From contig VXCM01006074.1 in NCBI GenBank assembly GCA_014773175.1, forward strand, positions 42,631 through 106,630: a stretch of 64,000 nt of DNA, in the 5' to 3' direction. Shown here piece by piece: positions 1 through 10,797 of the stretch. Every line of letters begins with the position of its first letter. Position 1 is the stretch's first letter. The translations under genes were made by a program, and so were the position numbers. The DNA comes from Lucifuga dentata. Taxonomy: Eukaryota; Chordata; Actinopteri; Ophidiiformes; Bythitidae. The notes below the pieces were generated by a model. It was not told where the DNA came from, did not search any database, and worked only from the letters and a program-made list of their open reading frames with translations.

Positions 1-527
1 GTTTAACACCTGGCCTTTACTTCTACAGTCTCTCTGAGCCAATTTCTTAGTTCCACCACAAAGTCAACAAGGTTAAGAGAGTAATCCAGTATGAATGAGT
101 CTTGCCTAACGGTGTTTTGTGCTCCAGCTAGAAGGTATATTGTATGGGGACATTTAGAATACTGTTTTGTTACTAAGAAGGTGTTTCTTCTTGGCAGAAT
201 ATCACTCTGTTTTGGGACCATCACAACATCCCCACAGCACATATTAAGTCAGAGTGTGTGCGTCTGATAATTTTTTGTTTGAACTCGAAACCGGGGGCGA
301 TGTGTCCCCACAAGGGACATAAACATGGTGTGTGAAATGTCCCCACAAAGCCTGTTTAATTCAAGATGTGTGACCACAAACAAAACTTGACTGGGCAGTA
401 AAAAAATTAATTTATTTTAAATCTGATGATTGCTTATTCTAGTGTGTTTGGAATTATTTCTGTTTTTATTTTGTCACAGCTGTTTGTGTTCTCAATGTTT
501 TGTGTACTATTGCCTTTATTTACAGAT
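1..527. other. unassigned left flank
   Basis: No recognisable gene is seen. A 79-codon open stretch on the minus strand (3-242) resembles no family I know and has no support beyond being open. Around 300-345 the motif TGTCCCCACAA occurs twice, suggesting a small repeat. A pyrimidine-rich stretch at 455-525 leads into the first candidate exon of the recombinase-like gene remnant. Confidence 0.3.
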
Positions 528-699
528 TATGACAGAATTCCAAAATGAACACAAGATTGTTATACCAAGACTGCAGAGGACGAAAAGCATCCTTGTAAGT
601 TTTCAATTAAATGGCTATCAAATTCTGTATTTTCTGAGCCATGATTGTAGGTATGTTTAAGGTGTGTATATACAGTATATATAAATTGATTTTTCCTTT

Positions 700-951
700 T
701 TAGATGAAAGATCTATCTATCTTCAGTTCTTGAAGATTCTGAGGATATTTACGATTCAACATCAGCAAGTGATGATGAATATGTTCTAGATAGCAGATGT
801 GAAAGTGAACACAGTGAAGCTAGCCTTCAAATTTCAAAACATTTGTCTGTGGATGATTGGCTCAATGTTTCTGCAGTCATTGATTCCACAACATCAGATA
901 ACATGGACTTCGACCAGATCAGCTTTACAACTTCAGATAATTTGAATTTTG
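700..951 (+). CDS. acidic N-terminal exon of the recombinase-like gene remnant
   Basis: One frame stays open and is rich in Ser, Asp, Glu and Thr (for example SEDSEDIYDSTSASDDEY), then less acidic towards the end. The exon is followed at once by GTAAGA, a good splice donor. A disordered acidic N-terminus ahead of a DNA-binding core would suit a chromatin or regulatory protein, but that is inference. The start of the exon is not certain; a T-rich tract lies just upstream at about 690-700. Confidence 0.45.
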
Positions 952-1089
952 GTAAGAGCAGTATTACCTCTGAAGTCATAGGAGCCATAGTCAAATTACC
1001 AGCTCAAATCAGGACATGATTGACAGCATTTTTGTTAGTTCTTCCCAAAAAAGAAGTGGAAATAGAGTGTAGGACAAGAGACATTATTG

Positions 1090-2739
1090 CTTATACTGTT
1101 GTTAACCTTATGCAAAAATGGCAAGGCATCTGGAATCTGCACATAAAGATAAAGTTGATGTGAGCAAAATCATAAGCTTTCTGAAAGGCTGCAAAGAAAG
1201 AAAACAAAATCTAGATTATATTTGCAACAGAGGCAACTATGCTCACAATGCTACTGTTATGGAGTCAGGGAAGGGGGAACTTGTGCCATTCAAATGACCA
1301 CCCAAGGCAGCAAAAGGAAATGACTTCATGCATTGTGCATACTGCCAAGGACTATTTATGAGAAAAGTTTCTGTGGCGACACTTGCAGAGTTGTACACTT
1401 AAGCCTGGATCAGTTGCCCCAAAACCAGGAAAGAACCGTGTTCAGTCCATGTGTACATTCACAGGCCCTGCCTTCACACGTGAGCAGACAACTGTGGGAA
1501 GTTATTAGTGCTATGAATCCTGACCCCATAACAGATGTAATCAAACATGACCATGTCATTATTGAAGTTGGACAACACCTGCTAAACAAAGGTGGTACAT
1601 CAGCCAAAAGTAAAAGGTGTGTGCGAGAGAAGATGTGAGAAATGGAACGACTTCTTCTAATGGCCAGGAAAGTTACCACCTTGAAAACGATGGAAGATTT
1701 CATAAATCCAAGGAACTACATTGAGACAGTGAAAGCTGTCAGATTTACATGTGGCTATGACAATGAAGCAAACAAATTCTTAGTCCCATCACTGGCAAAT
1801 AAACTTGGGAACACCTTGGTTAAAGTCAGCGAACTCTTAAAAGCTCAGAGTTTGATATCAGATAACAAAGAGCTAGTGAGGAATGCCACTGAGTTCCTAG
1901 ACATCCATAAGGAAAAGTGGAATGAGATGATCTCTGCAAGAGCACTACAAAACATTGTGGAAGCAAAGTGGAATGTACCCACTCTCATGCCCTTTACTGA
2001 AGATGTCCAAAAACTGCAACTTTCTCAATCAAGTGAAAGATGAGTACACCAATGAATTATCTGAAAATCCTTCAGCTGCATCCTGGACAAACCTTGCAAA
2101 GGTTTGTCTGATTGTCTGACACAGATCATTCTGTTTAACCAATGCAGGGAAGGAAAAGTGGCAAGCATGTCCTTACAAGTATTCTTATCAGGGGACACTT
2201 CCAATCCTCATGAAGATGTAGACTGGACACTCTCTGAAGTGGGGGAAAAAAAAACCCTGCAGACACTTCTCAAGAATTGTCAGGAGGGGAAAACGAGGTC
2301 GACCAGTTCCAATTCTGTTGACTCCACAGATGTTGTGTGTATTAGAAATGCTTGCTAAGCAGAGAGAAGATACTGGAGTTCTGAAAGACAATGAATATAT
2401 GTTTGCAAGACCAGGAGCTCTGACACATTTCTGAGGTTCAGACTGCATTCGCAGCTTTGGAAAGGCTTGTGGTGCAAAGTGTCCAGAGGCACTGACATCT
2501 ACTAAACTAAGAAAGCATGCTGCAACACTTTCAACAGTACTAAATATGACAGACACAGAGATGGATCAGCTGGCAAATTTTCTTGGCCATGACATGAGAA
2601 TCCATCGGGAGTTCTGTCAACTACCTGAGAAAACCCTTCAACTCACCAAGATCAGTAAAGTTGTAATGGCACTCGAGCAAGGAAGATTAGCTGAGTTCCA
2701 TGGCAAGAACTTAAATGAAATCAGTGTAGATCCCGATGG
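1090..2739 (+). pseudogene. tyrosine-recombinase-like core, frameshifted
   Basis: The longest clean part is 1642-2043. Further on, pieces in different frames give the tyrosine-recombinase landmarks in order: a box-I-like Arg in CREGK (about 2144-2156); a basic hairpin RRGKRGRP (about 2285-2310); a box-II-like TSTKLRKHAATLS (about 2490-2530); then FLGHD (about 2580-2595) followed by HREFCQLP where an active enzyme would carry its tyrosine. Box II lacks the usual His, and the Tyr position is Phe/Cys, so no recombination activity is expected. Frameshifts fall near 2014, 2110 and in the G/A homopolymer at 2240-2258; a stop lies near 2432. The exon ends at 2739 before GTATGT. Upstream at about 1320-1360, MHCAYCQGLF suggests a Cys-based finger. 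Confidence 0.6.
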
Positions 2740-2835
2740 TATGTCTTTTGATTTGCATTTTCCTTTCTTTACCTTTCTTTTTTCTTTTATTTTTTTTTAC
2801 TTTTTTTAAATTAAATTACATTTATGAATGGTTTT

Positions 2836-3400
2836 TGGTGTGTTTTCTACAGAAAAAGTTATGCACAGTGACATAGAAGACAAGAATGGAGAAGAGGGAA
2901 GCCTTTCCTCTTCAATTGATGGTATGTCAGTAAGTCAATGTCAAATGTAACAGGTGTTTTAGTTTATTATTCACCAATCATTGAGTAAATTTTGTGTAAC
3001 TTTTTTGTGTTTTTTCCATTGTCTTGAAGATGAATGAATTTGTAGGTTATACACATTCCATCCAATATTCTTGTACATACTTTCTATACCTAGCACATTA
3101 TCTCTTACAATTTCTTTTTGTTAAATTATTTTCAGGACCTGTTTTTGGTGTGTCTTCTACAGAAGTTCTGCACAGTGATGTAGAAGACAAGAATGGAGAA
3201 GAGGGAAACTTTTCCTCTACAGTTGATGGTATGTGGTGTCAGTAAATTAATGTCAAAAGTAACAGCTATTTTAGTTTATTATTCACCAATCATTGAACAA
3301 CTGTGTTGTGTAACTTTTGTGTTATTTTTTTCCATTGTCTTGAAGATGAATGAATGTGTAGGTTATACACATTCCATCCAATATTCTTGGAAGCACATTA
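2836..3400 (+). repeat. tandem duplication of about 307 bp carrying one small exon and its intron
   Basis: The segment from the polypyrimidine tract through exon 2853-2921 and its downstream intron (to about 3082) is repeated as 3143-3394 with exon 3163-3228. Both exons have an AG acceptor and GT donor, both are multiples of three (69 and 66 nt), and both encode a similar acidic peptide containing EDKNGEEG. The intron halves also match, including a motif starting CCATTGTCTTGAAGATGAAT. A symmetric exon duplicated in frame would lengthen the protein without breaking it. Confidence 0.7.
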
Positions 3401-3898
3401 ATGTAATGTACAAGTCATGACATGCACTTAGTATCTTATTGTAAGATAGTACTTTGTTGCTTTTGTAAAAGCCAAAAAATGCAAAAAATATTTTTGATTT
3501 TACCTCCTTTGGTTCAAAGGACAACGCACAAACATAATCCCAGCAAAGTAATCATCACTGAGGAAGCATTTGATTATTTAGAGTTACACTCTGCAATATA
3601 TCCATGATGACTGGCTTGCTGTGTGAGACTCCTGCACTTTGAAAATCTCATTTATCATTGACATTTGATGTTTATTCTAAAACACTGAATGAACATCAAA
3701 TAATCATCACTGATCAAATTAATAACTTTCCATATTTACTTGCAAATGATGAACACAGTTATACACCTACACACTTTAATAGTTTATTGCTCTTCTTTTA
3801 TAAATATAAACAATGACACTGATAGGGTATAGTCAACATTTTTTTTCATACACATGGTGGACTTTTAAAATGTTACATTTTGTTTTTTTTTTCCATAG

Positions 3899-4034
3899 AA
3901 CAATCAGCAGAGGAGACACTTCCACCTCCTGAGAGAAATAAAATGCCACCACCCACCACCTAAGAAATGCAAACCATCATCAGCATACAATGAGGTATCC
4001 TCAGAAGTCAATGCTGTGAGGTCTTCCACCAAAG
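3899..4034 (+). CDS. proline-rich linker exon of the recombinase-like gene remnant
   Basis: A T-rich tract ending in CATAG precedes the exon and GTGAGC follows it. The frame gives EQSAEETLPPPERN, then a proline/lysine-rich stretch with one stop or frameshift before a second in-frame part (SSEVNAVRSSTKG). It sits between the duplicated acidic exons and the SANT-like last exon, as expected for a flexible linker. Its assignment rests on splice signals and position only. Confidence 0.35.
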
Positions 4035-4099
4035 GTGAGCTCTATATACATTATCCATTTTTTGTATGCCAAACAGATAAAACTGGAAAAGGCACTACC

Positions 4100-4177
4100 T
4101 ACCTACTTACCTACCTACCTACCTACCAACATAACTACCTACATACCTACGTACCTACATAACTACCTACCTACTAC
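4100..4177. repeat. imperfect (TACC)n microsatellite
   Basis: About 19 CTAC/TACC units with a few substitutions (ACAT, ACGT) lie inside the intron between 4034 and 4451. Confidence 0.9.
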
Positions 4178-4450
4178 CTATCCACCCAGCCACAGTGTGG
4201 TATCATAGTAAGGTTTCTAACTTGTAACCCATATGTAATAAATGTCATCCAGAAGTTGATGTGAAAATTGTATTATTATTGTTATATTGTTTTTTTCACC
4301 ATACATTGTTTTGGTGGGTAGCCTGTTGGGTATCCAGTCTGGGGCAGGACTCCACTGTAGACAGCATGTACCTGTATATTGGCACATGATTTAGAACTTG
4401 CTTATCTTTTTATTTACACAGTTGTTTTTCCTTCCTCCTTTTTGGTAAAG

Positions 4451-4660
4451 CTGCCCAGAAGAAGAAAACACCCTGGCAGCAGACAGAGGTGCAGGTGGTG
4501 GAGAGGCACATGAATCGCTTCATCACTTCTGGTGTTGTACCAACAAAGAGAGACTGTGAGAAATGCTTAAAGGCTGAGCCAGTAGCTCTCACAAACCGGA
4601 ACTGGCAGAATTTTTGAAATTCTATCTTTATAACTGTACGGCCTACAAAAGGAAAATGCA
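4451..4660 (+). pseudogene. SANT/Myb-like C-terminal exon
   Basis: The frame opens with a lysine cluster and TPWQQTEVQVVERHMNRFI, continues through KRDCEKCLKAEPVAL and NRNW, and then hits a stop from a one-base shift; a neighbouring frame continues (FYLYNCTAYKRK). Spaced tryptophans on amphipathic helices resemble a SANT/Myb or regulator-type DNA-binding fold. The same end follows the recombinase-like core in related fish genes, from memory. The frameshift marks this copy as defective. Confidence 0.5.
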
Positions 4661-4679
4661 GCGTAAATAGCATGCAGCA

Positions 4680-5343
4680 ATGGTTCCTACTCAGGTATGG
4701 CAGTTATTGTTTAATTAGCTTTTTTTTTTTTTTTTTTTANAATTTGCAATGTTTTTGTTTAATTTGCACAATTTGAATTGTATTTTATTTTGACCTGAAT
4801 TGTTAAGTTTGTTGTTAAATACACTAAAATGTTCAATGCAATTTAAATGAGTTTGATTTCTTGGAGTTAAATTAGCCCAGTTACTGTAAGTTAAATTAAC
4901 TGAATGTTTAAGATGGGTTAGGGTTAGTTGATTAGGGTTAGTTAGTTGGTACTTAAAGCTTGTTAGATGACAGTAGTTGATAGATGAATAACATTGATTA
5001 ATATGGTTGACTATGGTTTGAAGAAAAGAAAGAATAGTTATAACGGTAGGAAATGTAAAAATTTGACCACTAACATCAAAGAAATTTACATATAAAGAAG
5101 AGTCAGAACAATCTGTAGTACAAATGTGAATTTATTTATGCTATTAGCACAAACTGTAAGTCAAAACATTGTAGGTCACATTTATATTCTGTGATCAAGG
5201 CAGCAATAATTATGTGTACAATGATCTTTAGGACTGATGCAGTTTTTGCAAGTGGTTGAACTGGTGTTTAAGGCCTTACTTAAACCTAATGATTAATAAT
5301 ACTGAAGGAGAGTAAAGTTCATTTAACATGATAATGCAGAAAT

Positions 5344-5374
<31 letters not shown>

Positions 5375-5560
5375 GCTATTTTAATACAGTCCCCAGTAAT
5401 CACAGTGGAATTTGTGTGAATTATGCAAATAATATATTAATGAGGTCCTCATCACACATTTACTGGTTTTTCCAGATGTCCCCAGGAAGCATGTTCCAGT
5501 CATTACTTCATCATTTCAGAGATATGAAGCTGTGCATAAGCTAACTAAGCTGTGGTGATT
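4680..5560. other. AT-rich stretch, no gene seen
   Basis: Holds a poly-T run next to the N at 4740, a local repeat of GGTTAGGGTTAGTTGATTAGG type at about 4914-4945, and a 28-base poly-T at about 5349-5376. No open frame is credible. Confidence 0.6.
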
Positions 5561-5648
5561 ATGCTTGATTTTTTTCATACCCCTACAACCTTTAGAAATG
5601 GTGGTCCCCAAAAGCGATGATCGGAAACTTGGTCCTTGCATGAAAACC

Positions 5649-5675
5649 TGTGTGTGTGTGTGTGTGGGGGGGGGG
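5649..5675. repeat. (GT)n followed by a G run
   Basis: A GT repeat passes into about 10 G residues and stops at the N at 5676. The predicted ORFs on both strands here are products of this low-complexity tract. Confidence 0.85.
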
Positions 5676-5774
5676 NATGGGTCTGGTTCCGGGTTTCTGT
5701 GTTCCATCCCTCGTCTGGGTGCTGTGTCTTGCCCTCACCAGCTTGGTGGACCACCAGCATGAGCATCAGCTTGC

Positions 5775-6051
5775 TCATGCATGGGGCATGGGTGTATTGG
5801 CCCTTGACCCACTGTGGCCCACTGTCCACCCCTGGCAGTTGATCCCCATGGCTTTGTGGCCATGGTGTGGGCTGTCTCCTGGGCCTGGGGTCACCTCTTT
5901 TGTCTTAGCAACATTAATTTCCAACTCAGTGATTTGGCACCAAGTCAGAAGAGCCTTGGTGTGGGTCAGGTATTCGGCTTCATCTAAGGGACCATACTTC
6001 TGTAAGAGGCCGACTAATGCCATGTCATCAACGTACTTACAGAGACTAAAG
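5775..6051 (-). pseudogene. LINE reverse transcriptase, catalytic YVDD block and thumb
   Basis: The minus frame reads CFSLCKYVDDMALVGLLQ and on to LEINVAKTKE. YVDD is the RT catalytic motif (usually FADD or YADD in these LINEs) and the LEINVAKTKE stretch is the conserved motif after it. The piece is cut on its 5' side by the hAT at 6052; removing the hAT and one target copy puts it in frame with the RT piece at 8867. Past KTKE the sequence drifts away from the family and ends near 5775. Confidence 0.75.
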
Positions 6052-8858
6052 CAGAGGTGCCCAAACGTTTTCCTATGAAGGGCCAAAAATTAAACTTGAT
6101 GGAGGGCCGTGGGCCAAAAGTAAACATTGCACTACATTAAATTTATAACATTAAATATAATATTAAAACATAAAGGTTGCCCCAGCTCCCCTCATTTATG
6201 ACTTCATAATATTAAAAACATTACTCTGTAATCTGCTCAACTTATTCCATTTTATTTTTCAAGGTATATCTTATGTAACATCAACCATTCAGTGCTTGCA
6301 GTATCAGTGACCACTAATGAGAGACATGAAGCTGATCCTTGCTTTGCAAAANCCATTCAGTGCTTGCAGTATCAGTGACCACTAATGAGAGACATGAAGC
6401 TGATCCTTGCTTTGCAAAAGTCTTTCAAAATTGGGCTGCAGCTGACTTCCTGACAAAGTAAGGATATCATGTAGGTGAGAGTCAGTTAGTGTGCTTCTCA
6501 GCTTGCACTTGTTCAAGTTCATCAGACTGAAAGCCACAGAGGTAGGTACTGCCAAAAAGGGACAGCATCACCTGTGCCTGTTTATGTATCTGTGGGTACC
6601 TGTCTGCTGGGACACATCTGTAGAAGTCTATCAAGGGGAGGGATCCAAACTTATTTTTGAGTTCTGAATCACACTGTAGCTCAGTCAGTTCCATCTGAAG
6701 CTCATCACTGCCTGTGTCTATGCTGATGGTGAAGGGCTGAGCAAACAAAGTCAGCTGCATTGTGTCTGAAGTCCTCAAAGTGCCCATCAAACTCCTGGAC
6801 AAGGTTGCTCAGAACAGCATCGTACTCAGGTACCCTCTCTTTCATCATGCCTGCCTTTCTAAGACTGGGAACATGAGCTAAATTCCCTGTATGTGGGGAT
6901 GAGAGAGAGAGGAATAGTGTAAGATTGGGAATGAAAAAAGAGAAAGACAGGCATGTANATGTGGGGATGAGAGAGAGAGGAATAGTGTAAGATTGGGAAT
7001 GAAAAAAGAGAAAGACAGGCATGTATAAGGAGGAAATTAATCCATGATAATTTCTGAGAGCTTTAAAAAAAATAAAAAGTTTGATTTAAAAAAACAACCA
7101 AAAGATGACTGGATATACACTGGATATAACTGCAAACTAAATATAATTGCTACTACTAATAATAATAACTGCACATCAGTATAATATTGTGACTATTTGA
7201 ATGTTATAATTATGAATGTTACCTGCTGAGAGATGTCTTCTGAGTACCAGCAGTTTCTGTTTGAAGGCTCTGACATGATCATATAGCTGAGTGATGATCT
7301 GCTCCTTCCCTCAGAGCTGAACATTCAAAACATTCAGCAGCTGATGTCCACAAGAAAAGTCAGGTCAGAAAGCCATTTCTTATCCGTGGGCACTTGAATG
7401 TTACCATCCTTGCTGGCCTGAAATCCCTGATCTCATCACACAGATCAAAAAATCTCCTCAGAACTTTTCCTCGGTTCAGCCATCTAATGTCCTGGTGGTA
7501 CAACACATCACCATATTATGCATCCATCTCATCCAGCAGGACCTTGAACTGGTGATGAGACAGCACCTTGGAGCGGATTTTATTGACAATGCTGACAACT
7601 TTGCACATCACATCTACGAGTCCGATGGATTTGGCAACCAGCTGTTCTTGGTGTAAAATGCAGTGGTACTTTACCACTTCCCCCCCACATTCACTGACCT
7701 TCCCAGACACCAACATAGCAAGGCCAGATTTCCTCCCCACCATCGCTGGGGCTCCATCAGTTGTAAAGCCAGCCATAGTCTCCCACTTTCATTCATTCTT
7801 TTTCAGCACACTCTCCATAGCCAAAAAAAATTATATCTTCTCCTTTTGTAGTACCAGAAAGTGTCTCAACGCCAGCTAGTTCTTGTGTTATTTCAAACTT
7901 GTCATTTATTCCACGTAAAAACACCAACAGCTGTGCAGAATCGGATATATCGGTGCTCTCGTCACAAGCTATAATAAAGGCAGAAAATCTGGTTGCTTTT
8001 TCCTTGATTTGCTCACCGATATCTTGTGCCATGTCCTCTATGCGACAGGTAATGGTATTCTGGGACAAGCTGATTTGCGAGCACGTCTGTATCTGAGAGG
8101 GGCACATGGTTTCTGCAGCCACAGCTAGGCACTGCTTGACAAACTCTCCAGTAGCTAAAGCTCTTCCACTTTTAGCAANTCTGCAGCCACAGCTAGGCAC
8201 TGCTTGACAAACTCTCCAGTAGCTAAAGCTCTTCCACTTTTAGCAATTAGGGCAGAAATCTGATAGCTGGCATTCTCCTGAGCAGATGAAGGCCGCTGCA
8301 GCGGGCCCTGCTCACAGCGGAGTTTCGCTAGCAGCTCGCTAGCCTTCTGCTTTTGTGCCTCGCCACAGTACTTTGAGAAAGCTAAAGAATGTTTAGTTTC
8401 ATAATGACGGCGGACACTGTACTCCTTTAAAACAGCAACTGGCTGCTTGCAAATAAGACACACTGCCTTGTAATCAACTTCAGTAAAAAAAATAATAGTC
8501 ATGCCAATCTTTTTTTTCTGTGCCACAGCCTTGATCTCTCCATCATTGCCTGTTGACTGATAGTCATGTCCTGTCTTGAAGCACGCCGTAAGTACACCTT
8601 AAAGTGCACATTTACATTTAAAAAAAAAAAAAAATCAAATTCATTATACTCTCTACATTTGAAGTAATACTTTTTACTTATTTATTATTTATATGGTGAA
8701 AAAATAAAAATAAAATATTAAAAAAAAAAATAAAATTAAAAATGAACGTAGTCAATGGCATTATCTTTTTTTCCACTTGTCAAATATGAGGTGGCAGGCC
8801 AAATCAAAGGTCATGAAGGGACAACTTTGGCCTGCAGGCCCCAGTTAGGGTGGTGCTG
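6052..8858 (-). mobile_element. hAT DNA transposon (GTF2IRD2/Charlie8-like), inserted in a LINE
   Basis: The left end begins CAGAGGTGCCCAAACG and the right end reads CCAGTTAGGGTGGTGCTG, degenerate inverted termini of the CAG...CTG type seen in Charlie-like hATs. The element is flanked by 8-bp target duplications GACTAAAG (6044-6051) and GATTAAAG (8859-8866), matching at 7 of 8 bases, and 8 bp is the hAT length. Inside is a decayed transposase on the minus strand. Joins at 6352, 6958 and 8179 each duplicate about 67 bp, so the true element is about 200 bp shorter. Confidence 0.85.
6480..8540 (-). pseudogene. hAT transposase, GTF2IRD2-like
   Basis: From high to low coordinates: a C2H2/BED-like finger (CLICK...HYETKH, about 8395-8470), an SGRALATGEFVKQCL helix, the DESTDISDSAQLLVF block (about 7900-7960), FTTDGAPAMVGRKSG (about 7730-7775) with a second acidic residue, a CILHQEQL block (about 7650), a WLNRGKVLRRFF-type segment (about 7440-7490), and the hAT dimerisation region with FYRCVPADRYPQIHKQ and MLSLFGSTYLC (about 6535-6640). 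These are the conserved blocks of this hAT branch. Stops, frameshifts and assembly joins break the frame, so it is inactive. In mammals a similar transposase was fused to a GTF2I-type gene; no such fusion is visible here. Confidence 0.85.
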
Positions 8859-8866
8859 GATTAAAG

Positions 8867-9310
8867 CATTGCTCAGTCATAGAATCATTAGTGAAAAGGG
8901 AGGACAGCACAAGGGAAAGGACACGACCTTGTAGACAGCCTGTGCTCACAGTGAGCAGGTCTGACATTGTCCCATTAATACAAACTCTGTGGGCAAAAGG
9001 AAAGGAAATCTTTAACGTCAGTCCACTATCTCCAAGATTAGTAAGCCTGTTTAGAAGAATATGTGTCTTCATTGGATTAAAAGCAGAATTGAAGTTAACA
9101 AATAAAACCCTGGCATATCCTTTAGGTTGCATAAGATTTCTAGTGACTGTGTTGAGCAGAGCCAGAACAGCATCATCTGTGCCTCTGCTTCTCCTATATG
9201 CAAACTGAAATGGGTCTAACTGACTAGCCATAGATGTAGTTAAGTAATAAGTGATGACTCTGTCCACGGTTTTACACAGTATGGAAGTAACAGTAATTGG
9301 TTGAAAGTCA
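8867..9310 (-). pseudogene. LINE reverse transcriptase, N-terminal half
   Basis: The minus frame includes LDPFQFAYRRSRGTDDAVLA and YARVLFVNFNSAFN, the conserved RT blocks up to the first catalytic Asp region (the usual D in VDF is N here, so a key residue is lost). It goes on to CLQGRVLSLVLSSLFTND and is cut by the hAT just before the YVDD block. The upstream part (9262-9574) is duplicated around the N at 9418. Confidence 0.75.
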
Positions 9311-9418
9311 TTTAGTGTGCTTGCACCAGTCTTTTAGCCACAGGCCTAAAAATTGAAAGTTTCCATGATTTAGGCACTGCGCAGATATTCAAATGAAGTT
9401 GGAACAACCTAGTAAAAN

Positions 9419-10210
9419 TCCACGGTTTTACACAGTATGGAAGTAACAGTAATTGGTTGAAAGTCATTTAGTGTGCTTGCACCAATCTTTTAGCCACAGG
9501 CCTAAAAATTGAAAGTTTCCATGATTTAGGCACTGCACAGATATTCAAATGAAGTTGGAACAACCTAGTAAAAACCCCTTCAGTTGGAAAGCACACCCTT
9601 TAAGCAGACGGGCTTTTTGTCCATCTGGGCCTGTGGCCTTATTGGACTTCAGTTTAGAAAGACTAGCAGCAACATCAGCCTCCTCAGTAACTATGAGGTA
9701 TCAGCAGGAATCTTGCTGCATAATTCATTACATTCAGTCCATCTGCCACAGTCCACCTAAACCTGCAGTAAAAAGTATTTAAGTCATTAACAAAACTTTG
9801 ATGGGTATTTGCAAGACTTTCTTCCTTTTTGTTAGACCTTCCCATCAACGTGTTTAGGCCCTGCCATGCCTGTCTTACATTTCCAGTTATGAATGTTGTT
9901 TTGATTTTGTCTTTGAAAGCCAGTTTTGCCTTAGCAGTTTTCTCTCTTAACTGCCTCCTTTTTTCACTCAGCAGTTNTGAAAGCCAGTTTTGCCTTAGCA
10001 GTTTTCTCTCTTAACTGCCTCCTTTTTTCACTCAGCAGTTCTACTGTTTATTACCAGACAGAAAGCACTTTTCCTTTCATTAAGACAGCTCTTCAGCTCT
10101 TTAGTTACCCGGGACTTATTATTAGGAACAATTTTCAGTTTTTGTCTCACATACAGTATCTTCATAGAATTTAAGATAAGATGTAATAGTGTCTGTGATA
10201 TCATCAGCAT
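9419..10210 (-). pseudogene. LINE linker between endonuclease and reverse transcriptase
   Basis: The minus strand at 10210-10028 gives VPNNKSRVTKELKSCLNERK, a conserved basic stretch between EN and RT in L2-like elements. Further pieces (about 9650-9960) encode lysine-rich fragments such as KTAKAKLAFKDKI. Duplicated sequence around the N at 9977 breaks the frame. Confidence 0.6.
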
Positions 10211-10286
10211 CTAAACAGGATTCAAAGAAAATGTCCCAGATAGTGCTCTCAAAGCAGTCACTCAGTTGCTGCCTGCATCTATCAGA

Positions 10287-10797
10287 CTATACTTGTATGA
10301 TCTTAGTGACAGGTTTTACTGTCTTCACAGCAGCTCTATACTTGGGCAGAAGATGAATTACATTATGGTCAGATTTGCCCAAGGGTGGTCTGCATAAAGC
10401 TTTGTAGGCATCCAAAATGTTTCCGAAGCAAAGGTCAAGAGTCCGAGTTGAGCGAGTGGGACAGTCTACATATTGATGAAGATCAGGCAGATGACCAGGA
10501 AGGTTCATGTATTAAAATCTCCAAGAATAAAAACAGGTTGATCTGCTGAGTGATAAACTGCATTGTTATAACTCTCCGCTATTCTTGCAGCTGCAACATC
10601 ATCATTTGGTCCGGGAACATAGGTAGTAATCATAGGTATAGGTAGTAAGACAGTAATCTGCCCGAATTCCCATGGGAGATAAAAAGGTCTAAAAGAGACC
10701 ATTAAAATTTCAAAATCCAATGTGCACATGTCACACTGAAGTGTGAAGTTCTTCCAAAAATGTTTTCTACCCACTGTTAAGAAAGGAGGCCAGAGTT
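10287..10797 (-). pseudogene. LINE apurinic-type endonuclease, C-terminal half
   Basis: Two adjacent minus-strand frames contain RPFYLPWEFG, QPVFILGDFNT and YVDCPTRSTRTLDLCFGNI followed by GKSDHNVIHLLP. GDFN and SDHN are the conserved metal-binding and catalytic motifs of EEP-type endonucleases. The two frames meet near 10505 with a shift. The domain's start lies beyond an unrelated stretch, at 11530-11745. Confidence 0.75.

Larger units (their letters stand above)
528..4660 (+). pseudogene. broken copy of a fish multi-exon gene family: tyrosine-recombinase-like core plus SANT/Myb-like C-terminus
   Basis: The span reads as a series of exons bounded by AG/GT: a short exon at about 528-595, an acidic exon (700-951), a long core (about 1090-2739), two paralogous 22-23 codon exons (2853-2921 and 3163-3228), an exon at 3899-4034, and a last exon from 4451. 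The protein order is acidic N-terminus, Cys/His-containing segment, tyrosine-recombinase-like domain, linker, then a tryptophan-containing SANT/Myb-like end. From memory, fish genomes hold many predicted genes with this layout; their function is unknown to me. This copy has several stops and frameshifts in the core and one in the last exon, so it is a pseudogene or a heavily mis-assembled gene. Retained introns argue against a processed retrocopy. The link to Crypton-type YR elements is inference from the motif layout. Confidence 0.6.

Noticed and set aside
4100..4177. CRISPR-like array
   Set aside because: Plain TACC microsatellite in an intron; no spacer-repeat structure. The minisatellites at 45.35 and 47.4 kb were rejected for the same reason.
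5565..6078. overlapping open frames on the + strand (65-142 codons)
   Set aside because: They start in the GT/G tract and are antisense shadows of the LINE RT fragment on the minus strand.
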